Assembly: GCA_937893635.1 (NCBI GenBank)
Contig: CALBGF010000002.1
Coordinates: 1-19,749 of the forward strand
Length of the DNA stretch: 19,749 nt
Reading direction: 5' to 3'
DNA from: an uncultured Mollicutes bacterium
Lineage (GTDB): Bacteria; Bacillota_I; Bacilli_A; RFN20; CAG-826
The notes under the pieces were generated by a model. That model saw nothing but the letters and a program-made list of their open reading frames with translations, did no database searches and was not told the origin of the DNA. Positions 1 to 8,758 of the stretch are shown in pieces (the stretch's first letter is position 1; each line of letters begins with the position of its first letter). Position numbers and translations under genes: made by a program.

Positions 1-44
1 TAATTAAGTTTCCACAGTTTTTTAATTAAAAAGTTTAATCTACA

Positions 45-2909
45 TTAATTTGCATCTACAAGTTCTATGCCACACTCAGAAATAATTTGAATATCACGGA
101 AGTTATATGTTTGCCATCCTAATGCTTGTTGCTTATATGTAACTTCAATAGTGTTTTCACCTTCAACAAAATTAAACTCTCCTAATAATAGTTGAACATA
201 TTGTGACCACATTTGGCCAACTGGAATAACTGCAGAAGATGATATAACTGTGCCATTGATTTTAATTTCATATACATCTAAGAAATTACGAGCAATGTCG
301 TGACAAGATACAGTTGAAGAAAGTTTAATAGTTCCTGCTTTATCGGAATTAAATTTATAAACGATATGTGCACTATAAGTTCCATCAGTTCCGACACAAT
401 TTTCACTTGTATTTTTAGTTCCTTGATCCACTAATGTCTTATCATCCGCGGCATTAAATGTATAAGTTTGTGTTGCGCCAGCAATAGTAATAACACAAGT
501 TGCTTTTTTAGTGTTATCCACTTTAGAAGTTGCCGTTATTTCTACTGTCCCGTTTTTAATTGCTTTTACTAAGCCATTATTATCAACTGTAGCAAGAGTT
601 TCATCACTTGATTCCCAAGTAACATTTTTATTTAAAACTGTATCTGGTGCGATGGTTGGGCTTAATTGTAATTCATCTCCAACTTTCATTGTTGCTTCTG
701 AATTATTTAAAGTTACACTTTCAATATTTTGATTAGCATTTATTAATGTAAGTGTTGATTCACTTTCTAATGAAATACCTTTATAGTTATAAGTCCAACC
801 TTGAGAAACAGCCCACTCATAAGAGAATTCTATGACATTTTCCCCTTCAATTATATCTATTTCACCTAAGTTATATTCCATATAACTTCCCCATTGATCA
901 CCAACTTGGAAATTACCTTGTGGAGTAACACTTGTGCCATTAACAGTCATATTATAAATTGAAGAAATAGCTCTTCCATCTGGGCTAGCGGATAATGTAG
1001 CTTTTAATGTAGCTTTACCAGCTTTATCGGCATTAAATTTAGAAACAATTCTAACAATATCATAGCCAATTGCACCAATTGCTCCTTCAGCATCGCGATT
1101 TCCATTTGTAGCCACATTAGCGTCATTAGCTAATATTGTTAAAGTATGTTTTTCAGCTGGTCTAGGAGTTTCCATTAATGTAATAACATTATAAGAAGTA
1201 ATACCAATAGATTTAAAATTATAACTTTGCCATGTTAAGGCTTGTTGTAAATATGTAAATTCAATTGTATTAGTTCCTTCCACTACTTCAAACGCTCCAA
1301 GAGCAACGCTAGTATAACCCGCCCACATTGCGCCAACTGGAATTATCCCTTCACTATTTTGGGTAACATCATTGATTTTTAGTGCATAAACGTCGGTAAA
1401 TTTTCTTGCTGCATCATGTGATGATACGATAGCAGATAGATTTATTGTTCCTGCTTTATCCGAATTAAATGTATAAACAATGTGCGCGCCATAACTACTT
1501 GAAACACCAACACAATTTTGTTCTTCGTTTTTTTGGCCTTCATCAACTAATACTTTATCGTCAATTGCATCAAATGCATAGACATTTTGTTTAGTTGTTA
1601 CTATTATTTCGCAACTATCCTTAATTTCCGTATTATATTCACAAGTTGCGGTAATTGTAACTTTTCCAACACCTTTAATAGTTACAGTACCTTCTTTATC
1701 CACAGTGGCAATACCATTATCACTTGATTCCCATTTAATATACTTTGTAGAAGCTTCAAGTGGCGCTACTGCGGCAGTAAGTTTAATGGTTTTATCTGCT
1801 TCAAACTCTGTTGATAATTCTTTTTCAAGAGTAATAGAAGTCATTCTTACTGGCTCTTCTTTGTTCTTAAACACTAATGCTTGTGGAGCATGTAGTTCTA
1901 ATGATTTAAAGTTAAATGTTTGCCAATCAGTAAGTGATTTATCATAACTAATAGTAATAGTATTATCACCTTTATTAAGATGATATGTTCCTACAGTAAT
2001 TTCACTATAATCAGCCCAGCAAGTACCTACTTTTGTATAAGCATTAGAAGATACTTTTTCATTATTTAAAGTAATAGAGAACACATCTGTTAACTTGAAG
2101 GCACGTGTATTAGCGGATACATTAATACCCATTTCAAAATCAGATTCTCTTTCGGCGTTAATAACATAATTTATAGTTACTAAAGCATCTTCGCCTTCAA
2201 ATCCAACAATATCTTCTCTTAAATTTTTAGTTCCTGATGTTACAGAAGCATCAATTCCGTTAAATGAATAATCTTCGTAATTAGATTCAACAGTAACTAA
2301 ACATGTTTCTTTAATTGAAAAATTGCTTAATAGTTTTGCGGTAATTGTTGCACTACCTGCTTTTAAAGCTTTTAAATTACCATCTTCTACTGATACTACA
2401 CTAGCATCAGAACTATCCCAAATAACTTCCCCTTTAGCGCCATTAGGCATAAATGAGACTTCTAATTTTTCTTCTTTATGATCATCTAAATTTAGTTTCA
2501 CTTCATTCTTATTTAATTTTATACTTGTGACTTTAATATCACTTAAAGTTACGGCAATAACCACATCTTTTTCTGGCATTGTAAATGAATATGCGCCAGA
2601 AACTGCTTCTAATTCTTGATCATTGACTACTACTTTTGATACAGATTTAGAAGAGTCAGTGACATTAATAATAAATGTCACTTTCTCTCCTACTTTATAA
2701 CCTTCACTTTCTAAACCACTAATGGTATAGTCCGTACTTTGAGTATATGTAACTTTATACTTATGATTTTCATCTTTTGCCGATGTTGATGTAGAATTAC
2801 TTATACTATTACTTGTAGATCCACTAGGCTTATCGTTATTACATGATGCAAGTGCACATAATGATAATAATGCACAAATACTTAAAATCGTTACTTTAGA
2901 CTTTTTCAT
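45..2909 (-). CDS. Surface lipoprotein with Big_2 domains and four CBM-like modules
   Basis: A 954-residue secreted lipoprotein. Residues 1-23 form a lipoprotein signal peptide with lipobox L-A-S-C and Cys23 as lipidation site, followed by a Ser/Thr/Asn-rich linker to about 45. Residues 50-124 look like a small Ig-like/InlB-type repeat domain. Three Big_2 (bacterial Ig-like) domains lie at about 126-208, 355-438 and 728-810, each with the W-[DE]-S-S-D core and a G-x-[AV]-x-I-T-A strand. Between them are four related ~130-residue modules at 213-342, 443-572, 587-718 and 815-945, with a D-V-Y/F strand, G-x-x-W-x-x-Y, E/K-G-x-N-x-I and W-Q-x-Y/F-N-F signatures; I read these as CBM6/35-like jelly rolls. 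No catalytic domain is visible. A perfect AGGAGG (2920-2925) sits 10 nt before the ATG, and the gap to the GH3 stop is 20 bp, so it is the last gene of that operon. Likely role: binding or presenting a polysaccharide at the cell surface. The architecture is clear; the ligand is unknown. Confidence 0.88.
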   Translation of the reverse strand: MKKSKVTILSICALLSLCALASCNNDKPSGSTSNSISNSTSTSAKDENHKYKVTYTQSTDYTISGLESEGYKVGEKVTFIINVTDSSKSVSKVVVNDQELEAVSGAYSFTMPEKDVVIAVTLSDIKVTSIKLNKNEVKLNLDDHKEEKLEVSFMPNGAKGEVIWDSSDASVVSVEDGNLKALKAGSATITAKLLSNFSIKETCLVTVESNYEDYSFNGIDASVTSGTKNLREDIVGFEGEDALVTINYVINAERESDFEMGINVSANTRAFKLTDVFSITLNNEKVSSNAYTKVGTCWADYSEITVGTYHLNKGDNTITISYDKSLTDWQTFNFKSLELHAPQALVFKNKEEPVRMTSITLEKELSTEFEADKTIKLTAAVAPLEASTKYIKWESSDNGIATVDKEGTVTIKGVGKVTITATCEYNTEIKDSCEIIVTTKQNVYAFDAIDDKVLVDEGQKNEEQNCVGVSSSYGAHIVYTFNSDKAGTINLSAIVSSHDAARKFTDVYALKINDVTQNSEGIIPVGAMWAGYTSVALGAFEVVEGTNTIEFTYLQQALTWQSYNFKSIGITSYNVITLMETPRPAEKHTLTILANDANVATNGNRDAEGAIGAIGYDIVRIVSKFNADKAGKATLKATLSASPDGRAISSIYNMTVNGTSVTPQGNFQVGDQWGSYMEYNLGEIDIIEGENVIEFSYEWAVSQGWTYNYKGISLESESTLTLINANQNIESVTLNNSEATMKVGDELQLSPTIAPDTVLNKNVTWESSDETLATVDNNGLVKAIKNGTVEITATSKVDNTKKATCVITIAGATQTYTFNAADDKTLVDQGTKNTSENCVGTDGTYSAHIVYKFNSDKAGTIKLSSTVSCHDIARNFLDVYEIKINGTVISSSAVIPVGQMWSQYVQLLLGEFNFVEGENTIEVTYKQQALGWQTYNFRDIQIISECGIELVDAN

Positions 2910-3769
2910 ATTTATTTTTCCTCCTATATTTAGTTAGCCCAAGTTAATGTCGCCGATTCAGTTTGGAAACGAATTGAACGGAAGTTAAATGTTTGCCAGT
3001 CTGCCGGGCGATAAGTAAACTTAATAATATTTGTTCCAGCTTTTAATTCAACTTTACCAATATAAATTTCGGTATAATCAGACCACATACCTCCAATTGG
3101 AGTTTGCGTATCGGAATGATAATTAGTGCCATTAATTGTGGTTTGATAAGCATCTGTGAATATTTCTGGACTTGGTTTACTTGACATCTCAACATAGAAA
3201 TCAACAGTCTCTGCTTTATCTGATTTAATATAATAAGCAAATTCAACATGGTCACCTAAGCTAGCATCCCAACCAATACAATCTTCTGTTTGATTTTGTT
3301 TTGCTCCTGTAATGGTTTCTACTTTTGAATCCACTGCTTTAAATGTATAAGATCCTTCTACAACTACAGTCGGTTTTTCTACAAGTTTTAATTCATCTTT
3401 TCCTTCTAAAGTAATAGAACGGAAATTAAATGATTTTGCCGGATCATTTTCAATGTACTTAAAGGTAATTTCGTTAATACCTTTATTTAAAGAGATTCGA
3501 CCGACTTCAATTTCTCCATAGTCAAACCAAGTTGTACCTATTTCTGTTTGAGTATCGCTCATGTATTGTTCTCCATTAATGAAAGTACGATATACATCTG
3601 TAAATGTCTTCATTTCTGGATTCTTTGAAATTTCGGCAATCAAGGTGTAATTAGCGTTTTCTGGTGCTTCAATATAATAAGAAATTGTTAATTCTAAGCC
3701 AGCACCTACTGTACCAACACAATCTTGATCTTCATTATAAATACCGTTATAGAATACTTCTTTTTCTTT
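75..3769 (-). repeat. Six copies of a shared ~130-aa module across two adjacent genes
   Basis: The same protein module occurs at 75-467, 756-1151, 1194-1583 and 1884-2273 (lipoprotein) and at 2960-3349 and 3404-3769 (GH3 C-terminus). Shared landmarks in order are: an acidic/Asn-rich stretch ending in C-[VI]-G (four copies, plus I-V-G and I-G variants), a T/L-D-V/A-Y/F strand, N-G or N-N turn, G-x-x-W-x-x-Y, a Gly-Glu/Lys strand, G-x-N-x-I, and a terminal W-Q-[TS]-[YF]-N-F-[KR] strand (W replaced or shifted in two copies). It is a protein-level repeat; I do not see long identical DNA. The pattern resembles the CBM6/CBM35 jelly-roll superfamily, but assignment to a family is inference. Confidence 0.75.
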
Positions 3770-6700
3770 AACACCAAAGTGATTTTTCTTTTCATTTGGT
3801 TTAGTATTACCGCCATCAACAATATTATCATCATTGAGCTTTTTAAAGTTCTTTGCGGATGTAGTAGCGGTAATTGTTGATATACTAATAAAAGCAATAC
3901 AGCAAACTGTTAATCCAGTTATAGAAATAATATTATTCTTCTTTGGATTATCTTTCATTTTTTGAAGTTTAGCTTCTTTATCTTTGTTTTTGTTTTCATC
4001 ATTACGATGAATGAAGAACGCAAATGCTGTACATGCAAACAATAAAGCAGTTATAATACCAATCACTAAACAAGCAATATTTAAAGCCATTTTCCATTTT
4101 GGAACAACTTTTATAATTTGCGTGTTAGATGATACACCATTCATTAATGAAGAATGTAAGAAAGTATATAAATAACGATGTGTTGATTCTCTAACTGCTT
4201 GGCAAACTTTAGCGTTATTTGCGTAATTTGCCCATTGCATATTTGGAGCACCATCCATCCAGAAATCAACACCAGCGATAACTGCTTCTGCACGTGCTTC
4301 GCTTGTAGTCATATATTCTTGGTTAAAGGCTGAGTCTGTTTCAACAAATCCTTTAAATCCCCATTCTTGTCTTAAGATTTCGTGCATTAAGCCATAATTA
4401 GAGCCACCATATATACAACCTAAACGAACAAATGAGGCCATTAATGCACCAGTTTTACCTTCGGTAACACCGATTTCAAATGATTTTAAATATATTTCAC
4501 GTGCTGTTTGTTCATTTAAGAAAGTAGCGTCACCACAACGATTAATTTCTTGATCGTTGAAAGCAAAGTGTTTAACAGTTGTAACAACACCAATGCTTTG
4601 AATTCCTTGTACTTCATTAGCAAGAATCATACCAGAAATATATGGATCTTCTGAGAAACATTCCCAGTTTCTTCCACCATAAGGAGTACGATGGGTATTA
4701 CAAGTTGGAGCATATAATTGATGAACACCCGCATGGAAACATTCATGTCCAAATGCTTCGCCTAATTCTTTAACAAGCTCTTTGTTCCAAGTTTGTGCCA
4801 TTAATGTTTCATTGGAGAAGCCCATTAAAGTACCTGTTGTTGGATTATTAGTTCTCACACCCGATGATCCATCATCTGCTCGACCTGCTGGTAAACCTTT
4901 TGATGAACCATTAACATTTAAGTATCCACCTGATAATAAATAGTTCATTTCTTGGAAAGAGAATTGATTTAATAAATCATCCCAAACAGGATCATCATAT
5001 TCTAAATCAAGTAACATGATTAATTTGAGTTTCTTTTCTTTTAAATCAGTGTATTTGTCAAAGAATGAATCATCAATTGTTTTAGTAGAATATAATGGCA
5101 TTTCATATCCCGTTGCGTCAATTGGACCATGTCCATATTGCATATCAGATACCATACGATCATTAATACACTTTAATACTACTGGAGTTGGATATGTATC
5201 TTTCCAGTTGCTTCTTGAAAGGTATTGTTGTTTTTGATCTTTTGTTCCTTCATATAGATTAACATCGCCATCTTGAAGTTGACTTTCCACTTTGTAATTT
5301 GTGTATTCTGATTTAGCAAATGTTTCATAGTCATCTTCAGCAATAGTAATTAAATGTGATAATTTAGCATTACCATCCGCGCTTTTTCCACGTGAATCAA
5401 CCATGCCATCTGTAGCCTTTTTACCTTTACTAGCTAAAATATTATTTAAAGCATCATGGCTATCTGAACCAACTGATAAATAATAATTACCTTTTTCTAA
5501 GATATATGTTCCTTTTCCATATGTATCAAAAGTTTTTAATTCTGAACCCTTAACAGAAACTTCATATGTTTTATCTTCTCCTGGTTCTAATAAATCAGTT
5601 TTTTCAAAGCCAACAAGTTCAATCGATGCTTTTTCTACACCATTTTCCTTGTCATATTCAGTATATGGTTTTTGTAAGTATACTTGAATTGGTGTTTTTC
5701 CTTTAACTTCACCAACGTTTTTAACATTAACGCTAACTTTATAAGTTCCTAAGAAATCACCAGATTCATGTTCGACTTTTAAATTAGAAAATTCAAAATT
5801 AGTATAAGATAAGCCATAACCAAATGGGAACGCTACTTCACTTTCATACTTCCAAGTAGAATCACCATTTTTAACACCAGCGCTACTAGAAGCATTATTC
5901 ACTCCTAAAATAGTATCTTCATATCTAGTTTCATAATAACGATATCCAACATAAATTCCTTCTTGATATACGTTATAGAAATTATTGTATACACCTAAGT
6001 TTGTCTCTGGTAAATTTCTTGATTCTGCCCATTTGAAATCGCCAAAGTTAACTGTGGCTGGTGCAGAATAATGGTCATAAGCAATGGCATTAACAAGTGC
6101 ACCAGAAGGATTAGCTTTACCAGATAAAATATCTCCTAAAGACATAAATGATGATAAGCCACCCTCACCCGCTAATAAGCAAGCGTCGATATCATAATTA
6201 AGTAAATGTTTCATTTGTAATGGTGAAGCATTATTTAAGATAACAATTACTTTTTTAATTTTACCTTGTGTCTTATAACTAACTAATTTTTCTAAAACTT
6301 CTGCTTCTTTAAAAGATAAATCTAAGTAGTTATTATCGAAACATTCATCAGATTTAAACCAAGTATCGCCATCTTCTGAACCATCTCTAGTAATTGTCAT
6401 TATCGCAGCATCTTCATATTTAGCAATTGAAGCATCAATACCACCTGATACTTTGGAATTTAAAATATCCCAAGGTACTTCATTAATATAGAATTCACGA
6501 TATCTTCCATCGGTATAACCATTTTTTCCGTTATAGTTTGGATCTTTAGTTAAGCTTCCTTGTACACTTGTTGAACCATAACTACCTTTTAAGCCATCAT
6601 AAGCATTAAAAATATCACGATTAACAACAAATCCAGCTCCGCCTTCACTTGTAGATGTTTCTAAAGTATCCATAAAGTTTTTTGGTTGTGTGGCATTAAT

Positions 6701-7087
6701 TGCTCCAGAACCTCCACCCGCAATTTGATATTTAGCACTAGCAATACCAAATAACGAAACTTTATTTCCTTCACTTAATGGTAAAGCATTATTTTTGTTC
6801 CATAATAATACTGTACCTTCGTTATCTACTTTACGTGTAACATTCATAGAATTGTTACGCATTGCTTTATCATCTTTTTTATTTGTTTCGTCTAAAAATT
6901 TACTTTGGTAATAAGTATTACCTCCACCAATAGTAATTGTTTCTTGTTCATTAAGAATAGAATTAATTGTAGAAGAATATTTTTTAGCATAAGGAGTGCC
7001 TATTTCTAATACTAAAAACCAAACAAATGAAAAAAGTGATACTAATGTAAATACATCTCTTCTGAAAATCTTTTTAAGCTTAAGCAT
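2930..7087 (-). CDS. Membrane-anchored GH3 glycosidase, permuted domain order, two C-terminal CBM-like modules
   Basis: A 1385-residue glycoside hydrolase family 3 enzyme, probably an exo-acting beta-glycosidase. Order: helix about 12-29 (N-terminal anchor); GH3 alpha/beta sandwich about 85-430 with Glu238 in a G-S-E-D-G-D motif as acid/base candidate and F-G-Y-G-L-S-Y-T at its end; Fn3-like about 430-545; then the (beta/alpha)8 barrel about 690-975 with K-H-F (839-841) and E-T-D-S whose Asp918 is the nucleophile candidate. Sandwich-before-barrel is the reverse of most GH3, but is known from Butyrivibrio fibrisolvens and Ruminococcus albus enzymes. Unusually, two further helices (about 1000-1025, 1053-1073) flank a Lys-rich loop, followed by two CBM-like modules (1107-1228, 1247-1376). 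Positive-inside charges put barrel and modules outside. A TTG lies just before the chosen ATG; AGGAGG (7097-7102) is 9 nt from the ATG. It overlaps the upstream small gene by 8 bp. Substrate specificity cannot be read here. Confidence 0.9.
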   Translation of the reverse strand: MLKLKKIFRRDVFTLVSLFSFVWFLVLEIGTPYAKKYSSTINSILNEQETITIGGGNTYYQSKFLDETNKKDDKAMRNNSMNVTRKVDNEGTVLLWNKNNALPLSEGNKVSLFGIASAKYQIAGGGSGAINATQPKNFMDTLETSTSEGGAGFVVNRDIFNAYDGLKGSYGSTSVQGSLTKDPNYNGKNGYTDGRYREFYINEVPWDILNSKVSGGIDASIAKYEDAAIMTITRDGSEDGDTWFKSDECFDNNYLDLSFKEAEVLEKLVSYKTQGKIKKVIVILNNASPLQMKHLLNYDIDACLLAGEGGLSSFMSLGDILSGKANPSGALVNAIAYDHYSAPATVNFGDFKWAESRNLPETNLGVYNNFYNVYQEGIYVGYRYYETRYEDTILGVNNASSSAGVKNGDSTWKYESEVAFPFGYGLSYTNFEFSNLKVEHESGDFLGTYKVSVNVKNVGEVKGKTPIQVYLQKPYTEYDKENGVEKASIELVGFEKTDLLEPGEDKTYEVSVKGSELKTFDTYGKGTYILEKGNYYLSVGSDSHDALNNILASKGKKATDGMVDSRGKSADGNAKLSHLITIAEDDYETFAKSEYTNYKVESQLQDGDVNLYEGTKDQKQQYLSRSNWKDTYPTPVVLKCINDRMVSDMQYGHGPIDATGYEMPLYSTKTIDDSFFDKYTDLKEKKLKLIMLLDLEYDDPVWDDLLNQFSFQEMNYLLSGGYLNVNGSSKGLPAGRADDGSSGVRTNNPTTGTLMGFSNETLMAQTWNKELVKELGEAFGHECFHAGVHQLYAPTCNTHRTPYGGRNWECFSEDPYISGMILANEVQGIQSIGVVTTVKHFAFNDQEINRCGDATFLNEQTAREIYLKSFEIGVTEGKTGALMASFVRLGCIYGGSNYGLMHEILRQEWGFKGFVETDSAFNQEYMTTSEARAEAVIAGVDFWMDGAPNMQWANYANNAKVCQAVRESTHRYLYTFLHSSLMNGVSSNTQIIKVVPKWKMALNIACLVIGIITALLFACTAFAFFIHRNDENKNKDKEAKLQKMKDNPKKNNIISITGLTVCCIAFISISTITATTSAKNFKKLNDDNIVDGGNTKPNEKKNHFGVKEKEVFYNGIYNEDQDCVGTVGAGLELTISYYIEAPENANYTLIAEISKNPEMKTFTDVYRTFINGEQYMSDTQTEIGTTWFDYGEIEVGRISLNKGINEITFKYIENDPAKSFNFRSITLEGKDELKLVEKPTVVVEGSYTFKAVDSKVETITGAKQNQTEDCIGWDASLGDHVEFAYYIKSDKAETVDFYVEMSSKPSPEIFTDAYQTTINGTNYHSDTQTPIGGMWSDYTEIYIGKVELKAGTNIIKFTYRPADWQTFNFRSIRFQTESATLTWAN

Positions 7088-7340
7088 CAATTTTTTCCTC
7101 CTTCTTTAATTTCTTCTTTTGTTTAATTGATAAATAAACAAGAACGCCAATACCAACAAAGCATAAAACATCAAGAATAAATAATACGGTTTGATACCAA
7201 TTGGTGAATAATGTTATGGATCCACTAGTGGCGCCCGCAATAGCGTTCAGTACAAAATAAAGTACCACTACCGCTATAGTGATAAAAAAGGCTGCTTCGC
7301 CTAGTATCCATGCAAATAAATAATAAGGTTTTTTCTTCAT
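7080..7340 (-). CDS. Small two-helix membrane protein coupled to the GH3 gene
   Basis: An 86-residue protein that I do not recognise as a named family. It has a short Lys-rich N-terminus, a hydrophobic helix at about 7-35, a short Gly/Ser/Thr loop with N-W-Y, a second helix at about 47-71 and a strongly basic tail (K-Q-K-K-K-L-K-K-E-E-K). Both charged ends fit the cytoplasmic side, giving a hairpin in the membrane. The start chosen is the ATG at 7340, 8 nt from AAGGAG (7349-7354); a TTG directly before it is an alternative. Its stop lies inside the start of the GH3 gene, so translation of the two is probably coupled and the products may be needed in similar amounts. A chaperone or membrane partner of the glycosidase is a guess from context only. 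Confidence 0.75.
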   Translation of the reverse strand: MKKKPYYLFAWILGEAAFFITIAVVVLYFVLNAIAGATSGSITLFTNWYQTVLFILDVLCFVGIGVLVYLSIKQKKKLKKEEKIDA

Positions 7341-7369
7341 CAACCTATCTCCTTTCGCATTACAAACAT

Positions 7370-7427
7370 ATAATAAAAAAGCGCTTACATGTATATGTGA
7401 AGCGTATTTTTAGGAGTGTAGTTCGTA
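7370..7427 (-). promoter_or_regulatory. Candidate regulated promoter with 21-bp-spaced direct repeats
   Basis: On the minus strand, two repeats of the form AAAATACG-N4-ACA occur with their TACG starts exactly 21 bp apart (plus-strand cores TGT...CGTA at 7396-7406 and 7417-7427; 11 of 15 positions match over TGTNNNNCGTATTTT). A possible -10, TATTAT, lies at 7375-7370; with a 17-bp spacer the -35 would be ACATAT (7398-7393), a poor match that the proximal repeat overlaps. Two direct repeats two helical turns apart next to a weak -35 is the geometry of LytTR-regulator sites, and a LytTR regulator is encoded upstream. The bases themselves match the published LytTR consensus only partly, so the link is inference. 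Confidence 0.4.
7375..7405 (-). terminator. Intrinsic terminator behind the histidine kinase gene
   Basis: On the minus strand a hairpin with arms CGCTT/AAGCG and ACAT/ATGT (7382-7404, one bulged base, 4-nt loop) is followed by six T residues (7380-7375). It lies about 25 bp past the kinase stop codon and would separate the regulator-kinase operon from the GH3 operon. The imperfect dyad could also serve as an operator, since it overlaps the proposed GH3 promoter. Confidence 0.55.
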
Positions 7428-7429
7428 TT

Positions 7430-8758
7430 TTAATGATTTTTATTAGGGAATAATAAAGTTAATCTAAAGACATTATCTTCGGCGCTAATATGCATTTCGC
7501 CATCATATTTTTCAGTAATTAAACGAATGGATTTTAAACCAAAGCCATGATCTAGTTTGTTTTCTTTAAGGGTAACAGGCAATCCATTTTTAAAGTTGAT
7601 TTTACCTTCATAATAATTATCTGTCATTATAGAAACAAAACCTGGAAATGATTGAACATGTAGTCCAATACATCTTCTTTCAATATCAGATATTTGACTA
7701 ACTGCTTCAATTGCGTTATCTAAAATATTACCAAACAAGGCATATAAATCGCCTTCACTAAATTCTGTTAATCCTGAAGCATCAACCATGCAAGATAAAT
7801 TGATTTTATTTTTGTTACATACTAATGATTTTTCAGTAAGAACAATATTTAATACTTCATTTCCAGTTTTAACACTTGAATCATAGATGTTAATTGCATC
7901 TTTCATTTCTGATACAGTTTTTTCATCTAATCCACCTTGACGAGCGTATTTACCAATTTGATGTTTTAAGTCATGGCATTTAATATTAATTAGCTCAATA
8001 TTATCTTTTTGAATTTCATATTGAAGTTTAGATTGTCTGATTGCTTCTTTAGTATGCGCTAATTCGATATCCATTTTATTTTCTTTGATTAAAGAAAACT
8101 GAATGTAAAGAACTAATATACAACATAAAATATTGAAAGCATTTAATAATACTAAAGATGATTTTTCGTTTTTAGAATAAACCGCAATTGAATTTAAAAT
8201 AATATTAGTTAAAAATGCACCTGCACAAAATAGTAATACTTTATTTGAGCGAATTGTTAAATTATTATTTTTATCATTATTTCGATGATTAGTGATCCAA
8301 GTAATACCATAAGTCATAATAAATACTGATAAATAAATCAAACATACAATTAATGTTCCTGTATCAAATTTTGAAAAATCTAAAGGAGATTTAGTGTACA
8401 TATTAGAAAAATCAAAAAAGCCAATTGCATTTGTAATTAAATTTATAATTGAGTAAGTTAAATGTTGAATTGTATATCCAGATATTGTGACAAATAAGCC
8501 ACTTTCAAAATTCATTTTAAAAGAAAGAAATATCGCTAAAAAAGAACAAGCAAATAATAAGAAGAACATAATAGATATATACCACCACGTATATCCAAAT
8601 TTATCTGGAATTGGAAATATATAAGCAATGAGTAAACAAATTAATGATGAACTAATTAATCTAGCCCAGAAATGTTTTCTTTTTGGTAAGTGATAAGAAA
8701 AAAGTAGTTCTGCCACTATTATCTCAAACATGAATAACACTTTATAATAAATAAGCAT
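7430..8758 (-). CDS. GHKL sensor histidine kinase
   Basis: A 442-residue membrane histidine kinase of the AgrC/ComD-like HPK10 type. The first ~220 residues contain about six hydrophobic helices with few charges and no extracellular domain, so the signal is probably sensed in or near the membrane. A coiled linker follows. The phosphoacceptor box is C-H-D-L-K-H-Q with His262. The GHKL ATPase shows an N box (N-I-L-D-N-A-I-E-A, 344-352) and a G box (H-G-F-G-L-K-S, 404-410). The gene starts immediately after the response regulator stop (TAA|ATG) with GGAG 8 nt upstream, so the two are co-translated. Its own stop is followed by a hairpin terminator. Relatives often respond to peptides, but no AgrB/AgrD or other peptide gene is visible here; the neighbouring GH3 locus suggests a role in polysaccharide or envelope sensing (inference). 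Confidence 0.88.
   Translation of the reverse strand: MLIYYKVLFMFEIIVAELLFSYHLPKRKHFWARLISSSLICLLIAYIFPIPDKFGYTWWYISIMFFLLFACSFLAIFLSFKMNFESGLFVTISGYTIQHLTYSIINLITNAIGFFDFSNMYTKSPLDFSKFDTGTLIVCLIYLSVFIMTYGITWITNHRNNDKNNNLTIRSNKVLLFCAGAFLTNIILNSIAVYSKNEKSSLVLLNAFNILCCILVLYIQFSLIKENKMDIELAHTKEAIRQSKLQYEIQKDNIELINIKCHDLKHQIGKYARQGGLDEKTVSEMKDAINIYDSSVKTGNEVLNIVLTEKSLVCNKNKINLSCMVDASGLTEFSEGDLYALFGNILDNAIEAVSQISDIERRCIGLHVQSFPGFVSIMTDNYYEGKINFKNGLPVTLKENKLDHGFGLKSIRLITEKYDGEMHISAEDNVFRLTLLFPNKNH

Noticed and set aside
1..44. Terminator after the Big_2 lipoprotein gene
   Set aside because: The AT-rich self-complementary word around 16-33 has no stable stem with loop and T-tract on the minus strand, and the window ends too soon to judge.
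75..3769. CRISPR or DNA tandem repeats
   Set aside because: The repetition is at protein level, with diverged DNA and ~400-bp units inside two reading frames; no short identical repeats with regular spacers are present.
3043..3897. Alternate-frame minus-strand frames inside the GH3 gene
   Set aside because: Translations are Leu/Ile/Gln-rich as expected from AT-rich out-of-frame reading, and they overlap the CBM-like modules fully.
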